A DNA stretch of 28,008 bases. It comes from an uncultured bacterium (GTDB lineage Bacteria > Patescibacteriota > Gracilibacteria > Absconditabacterales > Absconditicoccaceae). Under the pieces are notes generated by a model that was not told where the DNA came from, did no database searches, and saw nothing but the letters and a program-made list of their open reading frames with translations. Where the stretch lies: assembly GCA_937906635.1 (NCBI GenBank), contig CALCYP010000124.1:1-28008 (forward strand), given 5' to 3'. A program made the translations under genes and the position numbers. This document shows positions 18,540 to 27,112 of the stretch, piece by piece (the stretch's first letter is position 1; every line of letters starts with the position of its first letter).

Positions 18540-21197
18540 ATGGCAGAAGAGACAAACAACATTTTTTGATGACAAACTGTACAAATTCCTTTGGAAAAAG
18601 ACTTGTCGCAGTCGTATATTGATTATGCTATGTCAGTAATTATTTCTCGTGCATTGCCAGACACCAGAGACTGATGTAAACCAGTAATCAGGAGAATACT
18701 GTATGGTATGTACGATATGAAAAATTTTTATAGTGGAAAGCACAAAAAATCTGCCAGAATCGTTTGAGATGTGATGTGAAAATACCATCCACATGGAGAT
18801 AGTTCAATCTACGAAGCTATGGTAAGACTTGCTCAACCATGGTCAATGAGATACCCTTTGGTAGATGGACAGTGAAATTTCGGTAGTATGGATTGAGATT
18901 GAGCAGCTGCTATGAGGTATACAGAAGCTAGATTGACTCGTTTAGCTGAAGAAATGACAGCTGACATTGACCAAGACACTATCGATTGGAGAGATAATTT
19001 TGATGGAACATTGAAAGAACCAATTGTTTTGCCTACGAAATTTCCAAATCATTTGTGTAATGGTACAATGTGAATTGCCGTAGGTATGGCTACCAATATG
19101 GCTCCACACAATCTTTGCGAAGTAATTGATGCTTGTCTTTTGCTCATTGATAAAGAATGAAAAGAATGTGAAGTGACAGATCCTGAGACTTGAGAAACAA
19201 AAAAAGAAAAATATCAAGTTTCAATCGACGAAATCATGGAAATCATAAAATGACCAGATTTCCCAACATGATGAACAATTTTTGATTCAAATAGGATAAA
19301 AGAAGTCTACGAAAAGGGTAGAGGATCAATAATCGTCAGATGAAAGCATAAATTAGAAGAAATTAAATCTGGAACAAACATCGTAATCACAGAAATTCCT
19401 TATGGAATAAACAAAGCATGATTAGTATCAAGGATTGGAGAACTCGTAGTAGATAGGAAAATTGAATGAATCACAGACATCAGAGATGAGTCAAGTAGGG
19501 ACGGAGTTAGAGTAGTAGTACAATTGAAAAAATGAGTAGATCCAGATGCAATCTTGGCTCAGCTTTACAAAATGACAGAGCTCCAGACAAATTTCAATAT
19601 AAACAATGTATCATTGGTCGATGAATGATTACAGCCAAGGACATTGAATATCAAAAATCTTTTGATGGAATTTGTCACATTTAGGAGGACTGTAGTGTAT
19701 CGTAGATCAGTTTACCAATTACAAAAAGCAAAAGACAGACTACATATCTTAGAATGATTGAAAAAAGCTATCGATATCATCGACGAAGTAATCGAAACAA
19801 TCAAAAAATCATCAACTAAACAAGAAGCAAAAGAAAATTTAATGAATAAATTCGAATTTTCTGAACAACAAGCCGAATATATCTTGATGATGAGGTTACA
19901 ATCTTTGGTTTGACTAGAAATTCAAAAAATCGTTGATGAAATCGATGAAAAAATTAAATTAATTGAATATTTAGAATGAATCATAAACGATCCAGTTAAA
20001 CTTGATGGAGTAGTAGAAGAAGAAATGAGATACATCAAAGATAAATACTGAGATCCAAGGAGGACAGAATTATCAGAAGATTTGAGCGTTTACAGTATCT
20101 GAAGCAGTTTGAAAGCATATAGAGAAGCAGCAGACAAAGTAAAAGAAGATGTAATACTCCGAGTTGGAAACGACCACACAATCAGAGTCTTGTATCAATC
20201 AAGGATCGTCGCAATCCCAGAAGAGACTTTAGATTTGATATACACAAACAACCAAGATAAATTGATTGTAATCACAGACCTTTGAGAATTAGTAGTTCAA
20301 AGATTAAAAGACCTTTGACAATTCACAATGGCAAAAAATGCTCTGGATTTGAGAGAACAATTTGGATTGAAATGAAATATTGTATTTACAAATACATTAC
20401 ATTACAATTACGATCATTTGTTATTCCTTACAAAGAATAATAATATCAAAAAAATAAACAAAGATCTATTGTTGAAATTCAAGAAATTCCCTACAATCGT
20501 GATGAAACTCGAACCAGGAGAAAAAATTGCTACAGTATTACCAGTCTCAGACTGAGATAATGTGGCTATCATCACAGAACAAGGTCGAGGATTATTATTC
20601 CCAGTGACAGATATTAGACCAATGTGAAAGACTGCATGATGAGTAAAAGCAATCGATCTACAAGAATGAGACAAAGTTTCAAATATGTTCTTGCATCAAT
20701 GAGAGCCATTCTTATTGCTACACAATGCAAGAGATGCTAAACTGCTAAATCTTGAAGATTTGAGAATCCGAAAGAGAGCCAGAAAATGAGACATCTGGGC
20801 TACATGAGATTGTAAGTTAGAATGATGAATCAGTATCGAAGAATGAGCAATCAGAATCAGATTCACAGACTGAACAATCCAAACTCTTCACTCAAATGAT
20901 GTTCATTTAGATATGCCAGACGCAGATTTGAGGAAAATCGTAAATAAAGACATCGAATTGATATACAGACCTTGGGAAGAAAAAGAAGAAAACTTGAGGT
21001 GAAAAGAGGAGAGAAAAGCAAGGGAAAAAGCTGAAAAAGAAGCAGAAAGACTTCATCAATCAAGCCTATTTAATGATGCTTGAGTAAAAATTTGAGATGC
21101 TCCAGCTGAACCAGAAGAAATAGCTGAAGATATAGATAAAGATGCCGAGGAAGAAATCGAAGAATCAGCAGAAGAGATAGAAAATAGTGAAGAATAA
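18540..21197 (+). CDS. gyrA: type IIA topoisomerase subunit A (GyrA/ParC)
   Basis: The A subunit of gyrase or topoisomerase IV cuts and rejoins DNA through a tyrosyl-phosphodiester bond. The 885-residue chain has the expected order: SQSYIDYAMSVIISRALPD, YHPHGDSSIYEAMVRLAQP, the catalytic AAAMRYTEARLT with Tyr127, and IAVGMATNMAPHN. A six-bladed C-terminal domain follows (e.g. EQGRGLLFPVTDIRPMGK). I find no clear QRRGGKG-type GyrA box, so gyrase versus topoisomerase IV is undecided. The tail is strongly acidic (last about 30 residues mostly Glu/Asp), as in many GyrA proteins. More than 50 conserved Gly are TGA by rough count. A strong terminator follows. Confidence 0.95.
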
Positions 21198-21219
21198 ACT
21201 TTTTAAACAAGCTCAGTTA

Positions 21220-21260
21220 AATCCACTTCTCAAATTCTCAAACGGAGAAGCGGATTTTTT
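21220..21260 (+). terminator. gyrA intrinsic terminator
   Basis: AATCCACTTCTC (21220-21231) pairs with GAGAAGCGGATT (21245-21256) with one mismatch, followed by TTTT. Confidence 0.85.
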
Positions 21261-21276
21261 CGTAAAATATTTTTTT

Positions 21277-22026
21277 TTATTCCTTTTTAAATACAAATAA
21301 ATGTTCATGCATAATTAACAAAAAATTAGATTCTTTAGACTTTTTTACTCGAAATCAAGTCGCTTTACAATTATGCTGAACTTTTACTATATCTTCTTTT
21401 AATACAAATCATACTTTCAAAAATCTTTCCATTACTTTAAATGCCATTGGCTGATATAGTTTATTTCTCCTTGTATCTCATATCAATATTGCACAATATT
21501 TTCATTTTTTCAAAATCCTATAATATTCCTTTGCTACAATTTCCATTTCGTCACAAAATAAGTCAATATCGTGAATATTTGATAAATCAGATTTAATTGT
21601 TCAATCAGAATATTTTATAATATCAGCATAAGGAGGATGAGTCAAAACAAAATCAATACTATTAGCTTTTACAAAATCTAATACCCTTGTATCATGTAAT
21701 TTTAATTCTATTTTTGATTTTGAATCATGTTTAAAACCCAGTACTTCTTTTGTCTTCTCCAATGCAATTGGATTTATATCACATGCTATTAAATTCCTAT
21801 TCAATAATTTCGCTTCAATAGCTGTTGTTCATCATCAAATCATTGGATCAAGCAGGTTGTCTCATTCTTCAGAATATCTTAATATAAGATTTCTTACAAC
21901 ATCTGGCGACCAATTTCAACGATATTTACTATTGTGTGTCGCCCAATTTCAACGATGAGGAAAAGATCGTACAGATGTACATTCAAGTTCAAAGTTCTCT
22001 GGTTGTATCTTTTCCTTTTTAATCAT
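21277..22026 (-). CDS. DNA methyltransferase, second methylase of the R-M operon
   Basis: This 249-residue SAM-dependent DNA methyltransferase probably methylates adenine N6 or cytosine N4. The SAM motif I LLDPMIGGGTTAIEA and the following LIACDINPIALEK come before motif IV, VLTHPPYADIIKYSD. Motif IV reads HPPY instead of the usual D/N/S-PP-Y, a notable change at the first position. An N-terminal RGNW...SPDVVRNLI stretch resembles families whose motif I precedes the catalytic motif. A C-terminal GFRVKKSKESNFLLIMHEHL closes the fold. The ATG lies inside the last codons of the nuclease gene (8-bp overlap), so the two are translationally coupled. Confidence 0.88.
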
Positions 22027-22555
22027 TATTGGGAATCGGAAGTCAAAGGTAATCAAGCGGTAATTCATCAAAAAAATATTTACATCACACAGCTTGAATA
22101 TAATTTAAAACATCTTTATATTCTGGCTTACCAAACCATGCTCCTCTCAAAACATAACAATATTCAATATTTAGTTTTAGAGGCCTTAATAATCTTTCAT
22201 ATTGTTTCTTCTTAAAATCACATGTTTGTAATTTCTCATCAACAGAACCTGCAACTTCTTGGTATTTAATTTCAATGATATATAGTGTGTTTTTTACAAT
22301 TACATAAATAGCATTATCAGGTAATAGCTTTTTTGAAATAAATTTTTTATAGTCTATTCAGTTAGGCTCTAATAAATTCTTGTATAATTTATTTTTTTGA
22401 TAAATTTCAGCAACTTTTTCATTTTGAAAATAAACATGACAATCATCAATAATTGTATATCAGTCTAAATTCCTTAATTTATCTTGTAATGAAGTTCTTC
22501 CCTCAAAATTAAGTCAAGTAATAGTTTTTCATCATCATGTACCACCTTTTATCAT
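22019..22555 (-). CDS. type II restriction endonuclease, PD-(D/E)XK type
   Basis: This 178-residue protein is the likely restriction nuclease. It contains PD-x14-EIK (LLPDNAIYVIVKNTLYIIEIK split as PD, then EIKYQE), the PD-(D/E)XK catalytic core. SVDEKLQTCDFKKKQYERLL follows, a stretch I associate with small type II enzymes. The start ATG overlaps the stop of the upstream methylase by one base (TAATG), and its end overlaps the downstream methylase. Position between two methylases is the strongest evidence for its role. The recognition sequence cannot be read from the protein. Confidence 0.8.
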
Positions 22556-23454
22556 TATTTCAAATTATAATTTAAAATTACGATTTCTTCAATCGCTCAC
22601 CTTTTATTTGCATTTGAATTTATCATTCTAGTTGCAGAAACTATCTTTTGGTTATAGCCTTTATATAGTTCTCTAATACGGTCTGTATTATGGTTTGATA
22701 GCATTCAGTATCATCATTTTTTATTCACAATATCAAAAGTTTTTTTTAGTCTAACTTGATCATTCCATCCAAATCATCATTTTATATAATCAGTAAAATT
22801 TGCTGTTGTAGTTAATGTATCATATGGAGGATCAAAATATACAAAATCTCATTCTTTGACTATTTTTTCAATTTCATAAAAATTTTTGCATTCAATTTCT
22901 GTATTTTGTAAAGCCTCACTTGAAATCAAAATTCACTCTTCATCACAAATTTTTGGATTAGAATATTTTCAAAAAGGGACATTAAAGAATCAAGAAGAAT
23001 TTACTCTATACATACCATTGAAACAAGTCCTATTCAAATAAATGAATCTCGAAGCCCTTTCTACTTCACTTCTATTTTTCAAAAAATTTGGATCTTGATC
23101 CCAAGATCTTATTTCCATAAAGAAGTCTTTATCATATTTATATGATTTTAACTGTTTTATTAGTTTTTTTGGTGCAGATTTAACAACATTATATGTATTT
23201 ATTAGCTCTAAATTTATATCATACAAATTAGCCTTAAAATTTAATCAAAACTTATTTCTTAAATCAAAAAAAACCGCTCCTCATCAAAGAAACGGTTCAT
23301 AATATTTTTTGATCTCAAAATGATCTGAAAATGATCCACATGGATATAGGTTTTGGAATTGTTGAAGCAATTGCCTTTTCCCTCATACCCATTTAATAAA
23401 AGGTTTATACTTGCTTTGTTTATCTCCTAAAATCAACATAACTTTTTTAAGCAT
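22555..23454 (-). CDS. D12-class (Dam-like) adenine-N6 DNA methyltransferase
   Basis: This 299-residue protein is an alpha-class adenine methyltransferase. It begins with motif X (FIKWVGGKRQLLQQF), then motif I (YYEPFLGGGAVFFDLRNKF) and motif IV (FVYFDPPYDTLT). The region between holds SRFIYLNRTCFNGMYRVNSS, typical of the Dam/EcoRV/FokI-type target-recognition region. In-frame TGA encodes key glycines, including those in VGGK and FLGGG. It is the first gene of a three-gene operon with the nuclease and a second methylase, all overlapping. Its leader contains a folded RNA ending in a terminator hairpin 36 bases before the ATG, so expression may be attenuated. Confidence 0.93.
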
Positions 23455-23484
23455 ATAATTTTTAGGAAGAACTTTTTATATAAC

Positions 23485-23646
23485 TAAAAAGCACCCTAAA
23501 TATGGGTGCGTATATAACCTAAAACAAGATCGTAAACCGATTTTCAGATAGATTAAGTCCATAGATAGGATGCTTTTTGCTCTACCTAAAAAAATAAGTT
23601 TACGATTGTTATTAGGAACAATCCTGTTTATTGTTATATACGCAAT
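23485..23646 (-). ncRNA. candidate structured RNA / attenuator leader upstream of the R-M operon
   Basis: On the minus strand the segment from about 23646 to 23485 can fold into a three-way layout. The closing stem is GCGTATATAAC with GTTATATACGC (23633-23643 with 23508-23518, 11 bp). A long stem follows: CCTAATAACAATCGTAAAC pairs with GTTTACGATCTTGTTTTAGG over about 18 bp with two small bulges. Inside is a TAGGTAG/CTATCTA hairpin. A side hairpin AACAAT/ATTGTT competes with the closing stem. The 3' end is an intrinsic terminator (GCACCC, 7-base loop, GGGTGC, TTTTT at 23485-23509). A possible promoter lies just upstream. It fits a discrete small RNA or a leader that attenuates the operon. No known family was recognised; 6S RNA is one possibility. 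Confidence 0.6.
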
Positions 23647-23650
23647 ATCA

Positions 23651-23678
23651 AAAATATAAATATAATCACAATTTTCAA
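23651..23678 (-). promoter_or_regulatory. possible promoter of the structured RNA
   Basis: On the minus strand TTGAAA (23678-23673) and TATTTT (23656-23651) are spaced 16 bp. A start about 7-10 bases on would coincide with the first base of the closing stem of the RNA. The surrounding AT richness lowers confidence. Confidence 0.4.
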
Positions 23679-23769
23679 CAGAAAATTTTAAAACAAAAAA
23701 ACGTCAGAAGTTTGGAATAGTATGTTCCACAATGCAGGAAAGCACCATAAGAAACGAAGAAAAAATCCA

Positions 23770-23873
23770 TCTCCCTTCAATACTGCGGAGTTCTCCATTC
23801 CCTGCCAACACCGTACCGTCTTTGACTGAAGACTGGACTCGTTTCGCTTTGAGCCAGTCACGGTAAAAGGGAA
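23770..23873. repeat. GC-rich dispersed repeat, copy 2 (inverted relative to 4541)
   Basis: GTCTTTGACTGAAG at 23819-23832 is the exact reverse complement of 4581-4594. The flanks GAGCCAGTCACGGTAAAAGGG and TTCTCCATTCCCTGC match copy 1 in reverse. No gene is visible in the rest of the 23647-23950 spacer. Confidence 0.8.
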
Positions 23874-23950
23874 TAGTAAAAAAAATTCATTGAATAATTA
23901 CCGGAAATATGTAAGAATAAATATAGTATTTTAATATAAAATTCACAACA

Positions 23951-24271
23951 ATGATATTAACAACAACACCAACAATTGAAGGAAAACATATTACGAATTA
24001 CCACGGAGTTGTATTTTGAGAAGTAATAAGCTGAGTAAATCTAGTAAAAGATTTTTTCGCAAATATTCGTGACATGGTATGAGGTCGTTCATGATCTTAT
24101 GAACAGGAATTATTAGAAGCACGTAATGCAGCATTACAGGAATTAGCACAACGTGCCATGGAAAAATGAGCAAATGCTGTAATCTGAATATCAATGAATT
24201 ACGAAGTGCTCGGACAAAAAAATAGTATGTTGATGGTAACAGTATGTTGAACAGCAGTAACCGTAGCATAA
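23951..24271 (+). CDS. YbjQ/UPF0145 family protein
   Basis: This 106-residue protein belongs to UPF0145 (YbjQ, putative heavy-metal-binding domain). It begins ILTTTPTIEGKHITNYHGVV, then GEVISGVNLVKDFFANIRDM, VGGRSGSYEQELLEAR and AMEKGANAVIGISMNYE, the whole conserved core of the family in order and at the family length. It forms pentamers in solved relatives; the function is unsettled. Several conserved Gly (GEVISG, VGGRSG) are TGA. It is a single-gene unit followed by repeats. Confidence 0.94.
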
Positions 24272-24299
24272 AAAAATAATTCGTTTTGTAAACAAGCCC

Positions 24300-24505
24300 A
24301 CCTAATCTCGCCACGCTCGATGAAACAGCATCACTTATCAGGGAGGGATTACACTCAATTTAGAAAATTCTCCCCACGCATAGCGTGGCAAATCTGACAA
24401 GGTTTATGCCACAAGGCGGTAGAAACTGTTCGCAAAGATAGAGTGGTTTATATATAAAAAGATCTTCCACTGCAAACAGTCCTCTTATTAAGGAGGACAA
24501 TTTAA
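24300..24505. repeat. gene-free spacer with GC-rich repeat fragments
   Basis: The 366-bp gap before hicB has no coding frame under table 25. It holds GC-rich fragments such as CCACGCATAGCGTGG (24366-24380) and GCCACAAGGCGG, and ends with AAGGAGGACAATTT, a fragment also found at 4696. They look like decayed palindromic intergenic repeats. Confidence 0.5.
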
Positions 24506-24574
24506 TTTTATCTAAAATTCATTTAACATTAAATTTCTTGTTTATATATTAATATCGTAAAATAGTTCAATGAT

Positions 24575-24602
24575 TTGATTTTTTATTTCTTATTTATATA
24601 AT
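24575..24602 (+). promoter_or_regulatory. hicBA promoter
   Basis: TTGATT (24575-24580) and TATAAT (24597-24602) are separated by 16 bp, 35 bp upstream of hicB. HicB proteins usually autoregulate at such a site. Confidence 0.6.
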
Positions 24603-24637
24603 GTGTTTAGTAAAATTTATCTTTTTACAAGAAAAAT

Positions 24638-24895
24638 ATGAAAGATTTATCAGTAGTTCATATCACAATTGAAAAATATAATGAAAACTGAACAATTTAT
24701 TATTTATGAAAAAGTCCAGAATTAAAATGATTACTTATCGAAGCTGATTCTATTGAAGAATTAGAAGAAAAAGCTGGCTGAGTAATTACGGCATATGTAG
24801 AGACTATGGAAGAGATTGAAGAGAAAAAAAGAAAATCATTTATAAAGAATCTTAATATTTTTTATAATCGAGAACAAAGATTGACTTTAGCATAA
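24638..24895 (+). CDS. hicB: HicB-like antitoxin
   Basis: This 85-residue protein shows the HicB partial RNase H-like fold: an N-terminal strand-rich part (VVHITIEKYNENGTIYYLGKS), SPELKGLLIEADSIEELEEK and a C-terminal helix (FIKNLNIFYNREQ). YY-L-KSPELKGL-x-EADSIEEL is the usual HicB pattern for substrate-mimic proteins. The following gene is HicA, 16 bp downstream; together they form a type II toxin-antitoxin operon with the antitoxin first. It lacks an obvious DNA-binding domain, so autoregulation may need the complex. Confidence 0.82.
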
Positions 24896-24911
24896 TGATT
24901 AATACTAGATT

Positions 24912-25133
24912 ATGAACATACGAGCAACATTTACATATAAAAAAATTACAACAATAATAAAAGGCTACTGATGTACTCATATGAGAACTAGTTGAAGCCA
25001 CGAAATATGGTACAATCCAAAAGATAACGCGATTTTTGTTGTTGTTCATCATAAAAATGAGGCAATGAAAATTTGAACATTAAAAAGTATGATTAAACAA
25101 TCAAAAATACCAGAGAAATATTTCTGAATATAA
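24912..25133 (+). CDS. hicA: HicA-like mRNA interferase toxin
   Basis: This 73-residue protein has the HicA double-stranded-RNA-binding-like core. TIIKGYGCTHMRTSGSHEIW carries the catalytic His in GSH; then NAIFVVVHHKNEAMKIGTLKSM and IKQSKIPEKYFG follow, the classic end of HicA proteins. HicA cleaves mRNA independently of the ribosome. The ATG at 24912 is fixed by an in-frame TAG immediately upstream (24906-24908); the ATG at 24895 is in another frame. Four or more conserved Gly are TGA. Confidence 0.88.
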
Positions 25134-25268
25134 ATTCTAAAATTATTATAACATAATAGAACCAATTATCATACATAGGACAATTCAGGGAGCTGCCCGG
25201 CAATCCTGCGTGGTTAATCTTTCCCACAGGGTAGGTACACTAATTTACACTATAACACACCAAAATAA

Positions 25269-26360
25269 ATGCAAAGAAAATCAAAAATAAACACAGTTAT
25301 CAGATGTGCATTATTCCTTATAATAGCTGTACTTTTCGTGTTAACATACTTTAAACTTAAAAACATAGAACAAAGCTTGTGAAAGGAGAGTAGTAGCTTA
25401 ATCAATATTACACCAACAGAAAAAAATATCGATTTACAAGCAATACAAGATGAATTTCTAAACACAATCGAAATTCAAAAAGGCTCAACAGCTGCTGTTA
25501 TGAAAAAGAAAAAGATCAAAGTAGTTTGAGAAGATTGAGAAGAGGAGTCAGAAATAGAAACGACAAAAAGCCAAGAATGAAACGCTATCGTAATCACAAC
25601 TGATTGATATTTATTGACGAATAAACATGTCGTGGAAGATAAACAATGAATTTACAGCGTAATAATCGAAAATAAAGAATACTCAGTCGATAAAATACGA
25701 AATGATGAAGAATTAGATTTATCTATAATCAAAATCAAAGCAGACAAGAAACTTACAGCAGCAAAAATACCAAGTATAAACACAGAAATTAAAATTTGAA
25801 ATATAGTTTTTGCTATAAAAAATGATATCGAATCAAATGAATATTGGACAAAAATGTGAATTATAAATTCAAAAAATCAGAAATTAAAACAAAAAAATTG
25901 AAATATTTATATATGAATGATCAAATCAAGCACTGCAATTGAGGCCGGATTTAGCTGATGACCATTGATAGATATAAATTGAAATACTATCTGAATCAAC
26001 ACAGCAATTGATAATATTGAATATGGAGCGAGTTATACACTTCCAATCAATCAAGAATTAATTTCTGAAAGTCTAAACAGTATAAAGCAAAACAATAAAA
26101 TTATCAGACCAAGCATAGAAATTGAGTATGAACAAAATGATAAATGAATAAAAGTAATAAAGATACAAGAATGATCAAACGCAGAAAAAGCATGATTGAA
26201 AGAATGAGATGTCATCATCTGAATCAACGATTTTCCGGTAGATTACAACAATTTCTTGTATGTACTTTATAGCTACAATGCTTGAAAATCAGTAGTACTA
26301 AATATCCAACAATGAGAATTAAAAAACGACATACAAGTCACATTAACAAATAAACAATAA
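25269..26360 (+). CDS. HtrA/DegP-like S1C serine protease with PDZ domain
   Basis: This 363-residue membrane-anchored protease has one N-terminal transmembrane helix (residues about 11-29) and a trypsin-like domain with His120 (LLTNKHVVED), Asp150 (EELDLSIIKI) and Ser229 (EAGFSGGPLID). A PDZ domain follows (IKVIKIQEGSNAEKAGLKEG, then DVIIGINDFPV). HtrA proteases degrade misfolded envelope proteins. The serine motif is GFSGGP where GNSGGP is usual, a change next to the catalytic Ser. A Lys/Glu-rich loop at 79-100 precedes the first strand. It sits outside the cytoplasm by topology. Confidence 0.9.
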
Positions 26361-26392
26361 TTTTGTACTTTTTTCAAACTAAGTAAAGAATT

Positions 26393-26427
26393 AAATTCGT
26401 AAATATTTATGAAAAATTTGTTTTTTT
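26393..26427 (+). terminator. possible terminator after the protease gene
   Basis: AAATT/AATTT outer and GTAAA/TTTAT inner pairs form an AT-only stem followed by seven T. It is weak but well placed. Confidence 0.4.
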
Positions 26428-26480
26428 AGAAAAATCATATATATTAAGATATAAAAATTTTATATCGATAAGAAAACAAT

Positions 26481-27092
26481 ATGATCAAATACATACCTGA
26501 AACATTATTAGATGAGTTGGAAGAACTAAAAGATTTGTGAAAATTCGATGAAGCTATGAGAATTATCAACTGAGTTCTTATTGATGATCCACATAATGAA
26601 GATGCATTATTACAAGTAGCTGATATACAATATAGAAAATGAGAAATCGGGAAAGCGAGTAAAGCGATTGATTTTTTGAATTCTGAAAAAAATAATGAAG
26701 ATCCATTATGATTGTATGTAAAATGAATTTTAGAAATGGAAAAAAATAACCGAAAAATAGCAAAAGAATACTTACAAAAAGCATTAATTCTCACAAATTG
26801 AGAAAACCACGAAATTTTGAGATGTTACGGATTATGTGAATATCGATATGGAAATAGAGAAAAAGGATTGAATTTCTTAAAAGATTCTTTTTCATTAAAC
26901 AATAAAGACGCAGAAGTAATATTTAATTTAATTGAAATATATATCCTAGAAAGGAATTACAACAAAGCAAAAAATATGATTTCATATTATCACAAAAATC
27001 ATGACGATTTAGTTTTGATTGATAAAACTATTGAAAATTACGATTCAAAAATTAACTTATTTGAAGAGTTTGTAAGGATTCAAACAAAATAA
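26481..27092 (+). CDS. tetratricopeptide-repeat protein
   Basis: This 203-residue soluble protein is made of TPR-type helix pairs: LLDELEELKDLGKFDEAMRI, VADIQYRKGEIGKASKAIDF, KGILEMEKNNRKIAKEYLQKA, CEYRYGNREKGLNFLKDSF and LIEIYILERNYNKAKNMI. About five repeats are visible. Such proteins hold complexes together. The FtsX-like gene starts 20 bp downstream on the same strand, so the two are co-transcribed and the TPR protein may act in the same envelope/division process. That link is inferred from position alone. Confidence 0.85.
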
Positions 27093-27112
27093 TTTACAAC
27101 TTAAATTATAAA

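Noticed and set aside
18443..18676. Open frame with a perfect AAGGAGG upstream, starting ATGAATACTTTTTC, overlapping the gyrA start.
   Set aside because: AAGGAGGACAA is part of a recurring intergenic repeat (also at 4696 and 24496), the product resembles nothing, and the frame overlaps gyrA by about 137 bp out of register.
23485..23646. Retron msr/msd or tmRNA as an explanation for the folded RNA.
   Set aside because: No reverse transcriptase gene is nearby, and there is no tRNA-like domain, T-loop GTTCGA or CCA end.
24895..24945. ATG overlapping the hicB stop as the hicA start.
   Set aside because: It is in a different frame and stops after about 16 codons; the HicA motifs lie in the frame beginning at 24912.
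26444..26794. Minus-strand open frames with many Ser/Phe/Ile residues.
   Set aside because: Antisense shadow of the TPR gene; the same kind of Phe/Ser-rich shadow occurs behind most AT-rich genes here.
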